Assembly: GCA_012522645.1 (NCBI GenBank)
Contig: JAAYKC010000015.1
Span: 1 to 42,243, forward strand
DNA: 42,243 bases
Origin: Thermoplasmatales archaeon
Lineage (GTDB): Archaea > Thermoplasmatota > Thermoplasmata > Methanomassiliicoccales > Methanomethylophilaceae
Reading direction: 5' to 3'
Made by a program: the position numbers and the translations under genes. Of this stretch, positions 20,034 through 28,314 are shown piece by piece. The notes under the pieces were generated by a model that saw only the letters and a program-made list of their open reading frames with translations, was not told the origin of the DNA and did not search any database. Positions within the stretch are counted from its first letter, which is position 1. Each line of letters starts with the position of its first letter.

Positions 20034-21754
20034 TGTCCCTTCACGACGATTTCGAGAAAGAAGTAAGGAATGCGACTGAGACAGCCCTTGAGAGCATAGG
20101 GGCGGCAGGTGCGGAATACAGGATCGAGAGGCCATCCGCAGGGAATGCGGATCTGGCGGTCCCGTGCTTCCAGATGTCCAAAGCCCTTAAGAAGGCGCCT
20201 AAGGACATAGCCGAGGAACTGGCAGCGGCCATAGAGCCAGCCGGTATGATGATATCGGCAGAGGCGCTGAACGGATATCTAAATTTCACGATGGACCCCC
20301 GGATCCTGATGCGCAGGACCCTTGATGAGATACTGGAATCGGGCGATCGCTACGGCGGTCACGGCAGCAACGGCATCAGGGTGAATGTGGAGCACACTTC
20401 CACCAACCCCACCGGGCCCATCCACGTGGGAAGAGCCAGGAATCCGATAATAGGTGACACTCTTGCGAGGGCGATGAGGCTCAGCGGTTACGATGTCACC
20501 ACAGAATACTATGTCAATGATGTCGGGAAGCAGGTCGTCATACTGACATGGGGCGTCAATAACATACCGCCGGAGGACGTTGAGGAGGCGGACAGGGAGA
20601 AGACCGACCACGCTCTCGTAGCGTTCTACCGCGCAGCCAACAGGATGATGGAATCCGACCCTGAGGTGCAGGAGAAGATAGCCGATCTCCTGAGAAGATT
20701 CGAGGCAGGGGATAACGGAGTGATATCCGAGGTAAGGGAGACGGCCCAGCGCATGATCAACGGGCTGAAGGAGACTCTGGACAAGATAAACGTTGAATTG
20801 GACGTCTACACATGGGAATCGAAATACATAGCGGACGGTACTACCAAGAACGTGGTCAAACAGCTCAGGGAATCGAAATACGCGGGCAGAGAAGATGACG
20901 GTGCGTGCTATCTCGATCTCAAGGATTTCGGCATCAAGGGCAAGAACACAAAATTCACATTCACAAGAGCAGACGGCACGACCCTTTACACAACCAGGGA
21001 TCTGGCATATCATCTGGACAAGTTCAGGAGGGCTGAGAGGGTGATCGATGTCCTCGGAGAGGATCAGAAGCTCGGAAGCCAGCAGCTGTGCTCCGCCCTG
21101 GAGATACTGGGGTGTGACAGGAAGCCTGAAGCCCTGTTCTATTCATTCGTCTCTCTGCCCGAGGGCAAGATGTCCACGAGGAAGGGCATAGTTGTATACC
21201 TGGACGACCTGATAGACGAAGCGGTATCCAGAGCATATGAGGAGATCAGATCCAGACGCACGGACCTAAGCGAGGAGAGGATGACGGAGATCGCATCCAC
21301 CATCGGCGTGGGTGCCATAAGATACAACATAGTGAGAGTCCAGCCGGAGAAGCAGATGGTCTTCAAATGGGAGGATGCACTCAACTTCGACGGGAACAGC
21401 GGGCCGTTCCTTCAATACTCGCATACAAGGGCATGCAGCATGCTGAAGAAGGCGGGAGAATTCAAACCCTCCACAGACCCGTCGAAGCTTACCGACGAGT
21501 ATGAGGTGGCTCTTGTCAAGGCGCTCTCAAGATTCAGCTCTGTGATAGATGAGGTGACGGAGTACGGCAGGGTGCACATGATTCCTGCGTACGGTCACGA
21601 GGTGGCCTCTGCCTTCAACCAGTTCTATGCCTCGGTCCCGGTGCTGTCATCCGATGACGAGAGGAACGAGAGGCTGACTCTGGTCATGTGCACGAGGATC
21701 GTCCTGCATAATGTGCTGACGTGCCTCGGTATGGGCGCTCCGGAGGAGATGTAG
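20030..21754 (+). CDS. argS: Arginyl-tRNA synthetase
   Basis: VNVEHTSTNPTGPIHVGRARNPIIGDTLARAMRLSGYDVTTEYYVNDVGKQ; C-terminal ALRN-type domain; stop TAG. Confidence 0.95.
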   Translation: MMSLHDDFEKEVRNATETALESIGAAGAEYRIERPSAGNADLAVPCFQMSKALKKAPKDIAEELAAAIEPAGMMISAEALNGYLNFTMDPRILMRRTLDEILESGDRYGGHGSNGIRVNVEHTSTNPTGPIHVGRARNPIIGDTLARAMRLSGYDVTTEYYVNDVGKQVVILTWGVNNIPPEDVEEADREKTDHALVAFYRAANRMMESDPEVQEKIADLLRRFEAGDNGVISEVRETAQRMINGLKETLDKINVELDVYTWESKYIADGTTKNVVKQLRESKYAGREDDGACYLDLKDFGIKGKNTKFTFTRADGTTLYTTRDLAYHLDKFRRAERVIDVLGEDQKLGSQQLCSALEILGCDRKPEALFYSFVSLPEGKMSTRKGIVVYLDDLIDEAVSRAYEEIRSRRTDLSEERMTEIASTIGVGAIRYNIVRVQPEKQMVFKWEDALNFDGNSGPFLQYSHTRACSMLKKAGEFKPSTDPSKLTDEYEVALVKALSRFSSVIDEVTEYGRVHMIPAYGHEVASAFNQFYASVPVLSSDDERNERLTLVMCTRIVLHNVLTCLGMGAPEEM

Positions 21755-22258
21755 ATGGAGATCAGACCGCTTAAGCTGAAGGACCTGGAGAAGGTCAGGG
21801 AATTGGAGATAAGTTGCATAAGGGAGTACTTCTCCAAGATATTGGAGAATAAATGGGAGGACCTTCCGGAGGACTGGAAGGACAATCTGGGATCCACGAG
21901 CAGGAAGTCATTCAAGACCTATCTGTCCTCAGGCCTCAGCTTCGTGGCAGAGGAGGACGGCGAGATCATCGGCTTCATATTCGCTCAGATGCTCCACAAC
22001 ATATACGATGCGGAGAACATAGTCTGGATCGACAACATGGGGGTGCATTCCTACTTCAGGCGCCTGGGCATAGGTTACAAGCTCATGGAGGCGATGATGG
22101 AAGAGGGCCATAAGCAGGGTGCAGGCATCATACACAGTGCCATACAGCCGGATAATAAGCCGTCCATAATGCTGCATAAGAAACTGGGATTCTTCATGGA
22201 CCGCAGAGAGATCGCTCTCTTCGATATGAACGATTATAAGAAGAATAAATCGCTCTGA
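21755..22258 (+). CDS. GNAT-family N-acetyltransferase
   Basis: IRPLKLKDLEKVRELE...WIDNMGVHSYFRRLGIGYKLMEAMMEEGHKQGAGIIHSAIQPDNKPSIMLHKKLGF. Confidence 0.85.
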   Translation: MEIRPLKLKDLEKVRELEISCIREYFSKILENKWEDLPEDWKDNLGSTSRKSFKTYLSSGLSFVAEEDGEIIGFIFAQMLHNIYDAENIVWIDNMGVHSYFRRLGIGYKLMEAMMEEGHKQGAGIIHSAIQPDNKPSIMLHKKLGFFMDRREIALFDMNDYKKNKSL

Positions 22259-22887
22259 GGCCGTTCTTCCAGCGATCCGTCGAAGGATGAGAAACCGATC
22301 CTGAGAGCTTCCACGACGCGTTCTCTGTCGGGGATGATGCCGATGACCTCTTCCAGGGACGTCACGGGGGCCCTCTCCTTGAGAGGTATAAGGACTGATT
22401 CCACCACGCTCCTGTTATCGGAGACTATGAGTGTTCCGTGCTGAAGGATGCTGCCTCTGAAACGTCTCTGTGCGCTGCCCGATATCTTGCGCCCGTTCAC
22501 GAGAACATCGTTCACAGGTTTGTACTCCCCGGGAATCCCCATATGAGCCAGAGCACTTATGATACAGCCGCAGACCCTTTCGAAGACGTCCTCACGGGGG
22601 GACCCGTTGTCCCGGAACACCGCCGCATACGTCATTTGATGCGTGTCCGAGAAGATGGCGCTGCCGCCGCTGGCTCTTCTGACGATCGTGATCCCGTTCC
22701 TATCGGCGTAATCGAGATCGACACATTCCTCCGTGACCGATGATCTTCCCAGGGATACTGCAGGAACCGTTCTTGAGTATACACATACGGCATCAGGCAC
22801 ATCTCCGGAGGAGTGGGCCCTCAGCAGAAGGTCATCGTTCCTGACGCTGTCCTCGGGTTCCAGGCATCCAAGGTCGGAGAAGAGCAT
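22234..22887 (-). CDS. Lipoate-protein ligase A family protein
   Basis: VCVYSRTVPAVSLGRSS...ITIVRRASGGSAIFSDTHQMTYAAV...KPVNDVLVNGRKISGSAQRRFRGSILQHGTL. Confidence 0.88.
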   Translation of the reverse strand: MLFSDLGCLEPEDSVRNDDLLLRAHSSGDVPDAVCVYSRTVPAVSLGRSSVTEECVDLDYADRNGITIVRRASGGSAIFSDTHQMTYAAVFRDNGSPREDVFERVCGCIISALAHMGIPGEYKPVNDVLVNGRKISGSAQRRFRGSILQHGTLIVSDNRSVVESVLIPLKERAPVTSLEEVIGIIPDRERVVEALRIGFSSFDGSLEERPQSDLFFL

Positions 22888-22890
22888 GAA

Positions 22891-23517
22891 TCACTTTCGC
22901 CTGTCGCCCTTGTCGTATCTCTGCCGTTTCGGGCTGCCGGACTGTTTTGATCCCTTGCCCGCCTTCCTCTCAGCTTCCATCTCGGTGAAGGTCTTGGAAG
23001 GCTGATCCGCGGTCTTCTTACCGGCCGTACCGCGTATTCTGAGGTATATCACTACGGCTATGACTATCACGACGATTATGATCAGGATATAGGTGCTGCT
23101 GTCCTTCCATATCGAATGGGAGACCGATACGTTGAATCCTATGGTGTCGATCACATCCGTTCCGTCGCTTATCTCGATCTGAAGGTACTTCTCACCTTGG
23201 GAATTGAACCCCAATCTCAGTTCTTTGTCAACTTTGCTGACTTTGCCGTCCTCAGCTGCCGGTATCAGGATATCATTTGCCGTTGCCATGGTCCTTGACG
23301 GGTACTCCCTGACAGTTATATTGACGATCTGATCCTCTGTGCCGTCATTCACAAGATGGACGGTCACCGCTCCGGAGCCCATATCATCGAAATTTATCGA
23401 TACCGTCACGGGCGCATCGCCGAATTTTACGTCCGCATCCGACTCCACGGAAAGAGCCAGAGGGGACATCATCAAGACCGCAAGGGCCAGTACAAAAGAG
23501 AAGTTCCTGAGATTCAT
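22891..23517 (-). CDS. Uncharacterised exported single-TM protein with basic C-terminal tail
   Basis: Signal-like N-term (MNLRNFSFVLALAVLMMSPLALS), beta-rich ectodomain, TM (TYILIIIVVIVIAVVIYL), KR-rich tail. Confidence 0.7.
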   Translation of the reverse strand: MNLRNFSFVLALAVLMMSPLALSVESDADVKFGDAPVTVSINFDDMGSGAVTVHLVNDGTEDQIVNITVREYPSRTMATANDILIPAAEDGKVSKVDKELRLGFNSQGEKYLQIEISDGTDVIDTIGFNVSVSHSIWKDSSTYILIIIVVIVIAVVIYLRIRGTAGKKTADQPSKTFTEMEAERKAGKGSKQSGSPKRQRYDKGDRRK

Positions 23518-23530
23518 CGATGACACCGTT

Positions 23531-24688
23531 CTATGTGATTATTTCCTCAATACGCTCCTGCTCTATAGCCCTTCTTATCTCCATGGAGAGCCTTCTTCCT
23601 GTGCTCATCTCCCGGCGCCAGAGGGCGTTGCCGTAGGGGTGGCCCACAGCCATGTGCACGTTGGTCCCGCCGCCTATGCGCGGAGCCACGTCGTAAATGT
23701 AGAAATCAAGGTCCTTATCAACGCAGGTCTGCAGACAGAAGGGGCCGATCACCCCGGGGTCGTAATGCTTCTTGGTGGCCGCGACATATTTCTCGGCCAT
23801 TTCGAAGGCTTTGTCAAGCAGAGACTCCCTGAGCGTTGCCGAGTTATGTCCGCAGACCGTATACTCGGGCAGGATCCCGTCATTCTCAAGCTCCACCTGC
23901 TGCTTCCCGGTCAGCCTGCAGAATCCGTCGAGAGAGCTCTCGAACCTCCAATCCACACCCAGGAGCTCGATCTTCTCACCCTTCTCCTCCAACGGGGAGT
24001 AGAAGAAGTCCAGGTTGAATACGGGACCTATGATGTATTGCTCCATGCGGGCATCCTTCTGGAAGTCGGGCTCTATGACGCCCTGTTTGATCAGGTCCTC
24101 GGATTTCTCCAGGAACTGGTCGTAGCTCTGGGCGGTGAAGAATCCGCGCTCCAGTTTCTTGACCTTATGATGGACCTTGATGATCGTGAGGCCGTCTATG
24201 TCCTCAGGCTTGTCCACTTTTTTAGGGAATGGCAATCCCGCCTTCTCCAATATCCAATAATAATCCTTCTCATCTCCCCTCTCTTCCGATCTGAGGAGGT
24301 TCCGGCTTCCCACCATGGGCACCCGGAAATCATTCTCCACTGCATCTATCCCGGAATAGGATACGAATGAGCGGTTGGGGATGAACAGGACATTGTTCTT
24401 CATCAGCTTATCCTGGATCTCGGGATTCATGATATCCTTGAATTTGTTCAGAAGAAGCGTCTCGTCAACGACTCCGCGCAGGAGGTTGCCTTCGGCATCC
24501 CTTTGCGATTTGTAATACTTGGAGAATGTGTTCTCTCTGCCGTTCTGGCAGACTGCGATCGTACGGAAACCCTCGGATACGGCCCCGTCGCATGTATCCA
24601 ATGCAGAATGTGAGGCGACAACCCCTATCTTGGCCTTCTTCAGGTCATACCCATCGAGATTCGATAATATTGCTTCCCTGTCTATCAT
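23531..24688 (-). CDS. purP: PurP-family FAICAR synthetase (formate-dependent, ATP-grasp)
   Basis: KIGVVASHSALDTCDGAVSEGFRTIAVCQ...FIPNRSFVSYSGIDAVENDFRVPMVGSRNLLRSEER...YDVAPRIGGGTNVHMAVGHPYGNALW. Confidence 0.92.
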   Translation of the reverse strand: MIDREAILSNLDGYDLKKAKIGVVASHSALDTCDGAVSEGFRTIAVCQNGRENTFSKYYKSQRDAEGNLLRGVVDETLLLNKFKDIMNPEIQDKLMKNNVLFIPNRSFVSYSGIDAVENDFRVPMVGSRNLLRSEERGDEKDYYWILEKAGLPFPKKVDKPEDIDGLTIIKVHHKVKKLERGFFTAQSYDQFLEKSEDLIKQGVIEPDFQKDARMEQYIIGPVFNLDFFYSPLEEKGEKIELLGVDWRFESSLDGFCRLTGKQQVELENDGILPEYTVCGHNSATLRESLLDKAFEMAEKYVAATKKHYDPGVIGPFCLQTCVDKDLDFYIYDVAPRIGGGTNVHMAVGHPYGNALWRREMSTGRRLSMEIRRAIEQERIEEIIT

Positions 24689-24737
24689 GTGGGCGCCCCT
24701 TTGATGCGTCCGTAATCCGTCAAAGCATAATAATCTT

Positions 24738-25967
24738 TCAGAGGATGGTCAGACGTATCAGGGATATGAAGATGGAGGCACTCGCCACGTCCATGGTGGA
24801 CGATGTGACAGGTATGCTCTGGTCGTCCGGGTTCAGGCCGAATCTCACTGCTGCCGATGCAACGTAGTACGACAGCAGATTGATCACGGTGGTCGACAGC
24901 ATGCCGGCTACCAGTACCAGCAGCATCACCTCGTAGAAAGGCATCGTCTGCGGGGCCATGAGGAACGCGGCCACTCCGACATAGGCGAAGGTTATGAGTC
25001 CCAGCACATAGGTGACAGCGAAGTTGTTGTATGCTTCGATGGGGGGATATTTCTTCACGCTCAGGGTACCCATGTGCATCATTGTGCTGAACCTGCACGT
25101 GAGTATGCCGGAAAGAGCGTTGCCTTGGTTGAGGAAGGCAGGCAGCAGGACCAGCAGCACGGGATAGGCCACCAGTTTCGCGGTCTGGGTCTCCACTATC
25201 GTCCCCGCCAGTAATCCTATGAATATGCATATGGTCAGTACAGGGAGGGATTCCACGATGATCCTCTTGGCCTCGTTCCTCTTCTTCCTCTTGTTTTTGC
25301 GCATCAGAATGGCGCCGGTCATGCCGAAAGTAAGAGCCAGGAGTCCTGCCAGACAGATGTAGACGACGGCACCGTCCAAATTCAGGCACATCCACACGGC
25401 CAGGAATATAGTGGGCACGGTTGCGACGTCACCCGCCGCCGCTATGAGCGGCGCCGTTATGTTGTCCACGTCCCAATCCCTCTTGAACCCGATATAGGCT
25501 ATGGCGATGTTTATGATCACGACCATCAGCCCTGCCAGCAGGGACCCCATCATGGAGATGAACATGAACATGAGTATGCCGACCGGGGATTGGCTGGAGA
25601 AGAACGCTGCGCCGATGATCCATCCCACGATCCCTACGATCACCGAGGTGATCATGGTCAGGGACATGGCCCCTTCCACGTTGGATCTCAGGACGGAATT
25701 TTTTTTGAATGAGAAATTGAAGGTACCCAGATGCATCGCGGTGCCGATTCGGCTGCCCATGGCCCCGAAGACGTTGCCCCTCAGACCGTTGGCGGAGTAT
25801 ATCAGGATCATAAGCCCAGGCACGATCATGAGATAATCGCTCATGCCGACCATGATCAATCCCGCGAACAGATCGAACGTGGCGGCGAGCATGATGGCGG
25901 ACAGGCTCAGGGAGAATACGGCACGGTTCCGAACGAAAAACCCGTTGGCAACCTTCTCTGAACCCAT
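24738..25967 (-). CDS. MgtE/SLC41-type divalent cation transporter with two MgtE membrane domains
   Basis: Repeated motif: DVDNITAPLIAAAGDVATVP and NPDDQSIPVTSSTMDVASAS; multi-TM; in-frame ATG at 25967. Confidence 0.82.
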   Translation of the reverse strand: MGSEKVANGFFVRNRAVFSLSLSAIMLAATFDLFAGLIMVGMSDYLMIVPGLMILIYSANGLRGNVFGAMGSRIGTAMHLGTFNFSFKKNSVLRSNVEGAMSLTMITSVIVGIVGWIIGAAFFSSQSPVGILMFMFISMMGSLLAGLMVVIINIAIAYIGFKRDWDVDNITAPLIAAAGDVATVPTIFLAVWMCLNLDGAVVYICLAGLLALTFGMTGAILMRKNKRKKRNEAKRIIVESLPVLTICIFIGLLAGTIVETQTAKLVAYPVLLVLLPAFLNQGNALSGILTCRFSTMMHMGTLSVKKYPPIEAYNNFAVTYVLGLITFAYVGVAAFLMAPQTMPFYEVMLLVLVAGMLSTTVINLLSYYVASAAVRFGLNPDDQSIPVTSSTMDVASASIFISLIRLTIL

Positions 25968-26153
25968 GAATCTACACCTCAAGACATATTCATATCTGTT
26001 GTGGTGATGAACGCCAACCGATATAACATAACTGTCCTGACACAATCTTCACGGGATAAAGGAGATAATGCGCTCTTGTCCCAGACAGTGTCTTTCAAAC
26101 GAAACGGTTAATATATGCGGATAAATATAGGATTCTCACAAGGTATCACGCGA

Positions 26154-26789
26154 ATGAACGATGATGAGCATTCACATTCCAATCGAATGGAAGCGACGGT
26201 CAGGGAGTTGCTGACCGAGATGAAGGATGCATCCGAGGCCATAGTGGATCTTGCTTATGCCTCTCTGATGTACAACAGCAGGGATATGGCGGATAAGGTC
26301 CACGAGATGGATGACGACATAGATAACATGAAGTTCGAGATACGCACCAAGGTCATCATGGCGGGGAGGTCCAAGGAGGATGCCAGGGATATGACCGGTG
26401 TTCTGCAGGTCGCTTCGGCCGCGGACCGCATATCGGAGGCCGCAGGGGAAATAGTCAAGCTTTTGGACGTCCCTAAGGAGGAAAGGCCCTTCATCAATGA
26501 GATAATCAACGAATCTGATGAGAAGATAATGATGATCCGCATCTCCAGGCGTTCGGACATGGCCGGCAACACGATAGATCAGCTGGCGGTGGAGGCTTCG
26601 ACGGGCACCAAGATAATCGCCATGAAGAATCGCTACGGCTGGATCTACAATCCGGACGGGGATGTGAAGATCAGGGCCGGCGACGATCTGATCGTCAACG
26701 GATCGCAGGACGGCTTCAACAGACTGAAGAAGTTCGCAAGCGGGGATTGCCCGTGGGAGTTCCCGGAAGCGGAATCCGAAGAGGAGTGA
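26154..26789 (+). CDS. PhoU-like domain + RCK_C (TrkA-C) domain regulator, paralogue 1
   Basis: EAIVDLAYASLMYNSRDMADKVHEMDDDIDNMKFEIR (PhoU-like helices); C-term SDMAGNTIDQLAVEASTGTKIIAMKNRYGWIYNPDGDVKIRAGDDLIVNG (TrkA-C). Confidence 0.82.
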   Translation: MNDDEHSHSNRMEATVRELLTEMKDASEAIVDLAYASLMYNSRDMADKVHEMDDDIDNMKFEIRTKVIMAGRSKEDARDMTGVLQVASAADRISEAAGEIVKLLDVPKEERPFINEIINESDEKIMMIRISRRSDMAGNTIDQLAVEASTGTKIIAMKNRYGWIYNPDGDVKIRAGDDLIVNGSQDGFNRLKKFASGDCPWEFPEAESEEE

Positions 26790-26791
26790 TC

Positions 26792-27367
26792 ATGGACAAG
26801 CTCGACTCTATGCTTCTGAAGCTCAAGGACACATCCGAGTTCATGGTGGATCTGGCTTATTCTTCTTTGCTGTATAACAACCGGGACATAGCCGAGGAGG
26901 TCATAAACCTGGAAGTCCAGATGGACAAGCTGGGCGACGAGATCCAGAAGACCCTTCTGGAGATGGCCAAGGAGAATCCTGAAAGCGTTACAAAGGCATT
27001 CGTGGTCTTAAGGCTGCAGATCGCAATAGAGGACATAGCCAATGCGGCCGCATCCATAGCCGATGTGGTGCTGCGCGGCTACGCCGACAGTCCCGTGATC
27101 CAGATGAGCATCAAGGAATCCGAGTGGACCATAGAGAGGGCCACGGTATCGGATGACTCCGTCCTGAGGGATAAGACTCTTGGGGAGATGAGGCTGTGGA
27201 GCCATTGCGGGATGTTCGTGATGGCCATAAAACGCGGTGCCCAGTACATATTCAGGCCGGACAGATGGACAACGCTCAGGGAAGGGGATGTGCTCATCGC
27301 AATCGGCCCCGAGGAGAGCGCAGATCACTTCATGGCACTGTCGGACGGCAGCAAGAAAGAATTCTGA
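26792..27367 (+). CDS. PhoU-like domain + RCK_C (TrkA-C) domain regulator, paralogue 2
   Basis: EFMVDLAYSSLLYNNRDIAEEVINLEVQMDKLGDEIQ; C-term DKTLGEMRLWSHCGMFVMAIKRGAQYIFRPDRWTTLREGDVLIAIG. Confidence 0.82.
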   Translation: MDKLDSMLLKLKDTSEFMVDLAYSSLLYNNRDIAEEVINLEVQMDKLGDEIQKTLLEMAKENPESVTKAFVVLRLQIAIEDIANAAASIADVVLRGYADSPVIQMSIKESEWTIERATVSDDSVLRDKTLGEMRLWSHCGMFVMAIKRGAQYIFRPDRWTTLREGDVLIAIGPEESADHFMALSDGSKKEF

Positions 27368-27444
27368 GATCCGCCGCAGATGCGCAGACCGCTTTTTAGA
27401 ATGTAATAACAAGGGTCTGAAAAAAGAGTCGGCCAGAGGGGGAG

Positions 27445-27520
27445 TGGTAGCCTCGCGCAGATTCGAACTGCGGTCGCAGGATCCAGAGTCCCACATGATT
27501 GACCACTACACTACGAGGCT
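27445..27520 (-). tRNA. tRNA-Gln (CTG anticodon), 3' CCA encoded
   Basis: Reverse complement AGCCTCGTAGTGTAGTGGTCAATCATGTGGGACTCTGGATCCTGCGACCGCAGTTCGAATCTGCGCGAGGCTA-CCA; acceptor AGCCTCG/CGAGGCT, anticodon loop CTCTGGA, T loop TTCGAAT. Confidence 0.93.
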
Positions 27521-27582
27521 ATGGAGCCCGCCTAACACACCGCGGCTTTAATATTTTTCGTTGGAGTCAGCAGGCAGAACGC

Positions 27583-28209
27583 TTATTTGAGGGCCTCGGA
27601 GATCTGAGTGTATATGTACTCTATGTCACCGACACCCTTGACCGTGGCGAGCCTTCCCCTTTCCCGATAGTATTCTATGAGCGGGTATGTGTTCTCACGG
27701 TAGACTTCCAGCCTGTTGCGCACGGTCTTCTCGGTGTCGTCATCCCTCTGGTACAGCTGGCATCCGCATTTGTCGCATATGCCGACGACCTTCGGCTGTT
27801 TGTTCGCAAGATGATAGACGGAATTGCATTCGGGGCAGGAGCGTCTGTTCGTGAGCCTTTTGACGAGCTCCTCGTCCTCCACATCGATGTTTATCGCGAC
27901 ATCCACGTCCACCTCCTTTCCGAGGGCGTCCGCCTGCTCCACGGTCCTGGGGAATCCGTCCAGCAGGAAGGCTCCTCCAAGATCGTGGATCTTCTCCTTC
28001 ATCATGCCGATGATCACGTCATTTGGAACGAGAGCTCCGGCGTCCATGTATTTCTTAGCCTCTTTTCCCAGAGGGGTGTCTTTCCTGACGGCCTCTCTGA
28101 GCATATCTCCGGTGGAGAGTCTCACGAGCCCGAGCCTGTCCCCGAGAAGCTCAGCCTGTGTTCCTTTACCGCATCCCGGAGGGCCCAGGAGGATGATCTT
28201 TGTCTTCAT
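27583..28209 (-). CDS. adk: Adenylate kinase, long form with Cys4 zinc-type LID
   Basis: KIILLGPPGCGKGTQAELLGDRLGLVRLSTGDMLREAV...FLLDGFPRTVEQADAL...CPECNSVYHLANKQPKVVGICDKCGC. Confidence 0.95.
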   Translation of the reverse strand: MKTKIILLGPPGCGKGTQAELLGDRLGLVRLSTGDMLREAVRKDTPLGKEAKKYMDAGALVPNDVIIGMMKEKIHDLGGAFLLDGFPRTVEQADALGKEVDVDVAINIDVEDEELVKRLTNRRSCPECNSVYHLANKQPKVVGICDKCGCQLYQRDDDTEKTVRNRLEVYRENTYPLIEYYRERGRLATVKGVGDIEYIYTQISEALK

Positions 28210-28314
28210 GTTTATCTGGAAGATGCAGATGATTTAAATTATCTTCGAACATCTTTGTATGTTGCTACACATATTTTATTAACGATGTTCCCTATGGAAT
28301 ATGAGGTGTGCCTA

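Noticed and set aside
23339-24370. 343-aa plus-strand ORF opposite purP
   Set aside because: Antisense to a clear PurP protein; no recognisable motifs
27499-28284. N-terminal extension of the GlcD ORF in the track (753 aa)
   Set aside because: It runs antisense through tRNA-Gln and adk; homology to GlcD begins only near 28315
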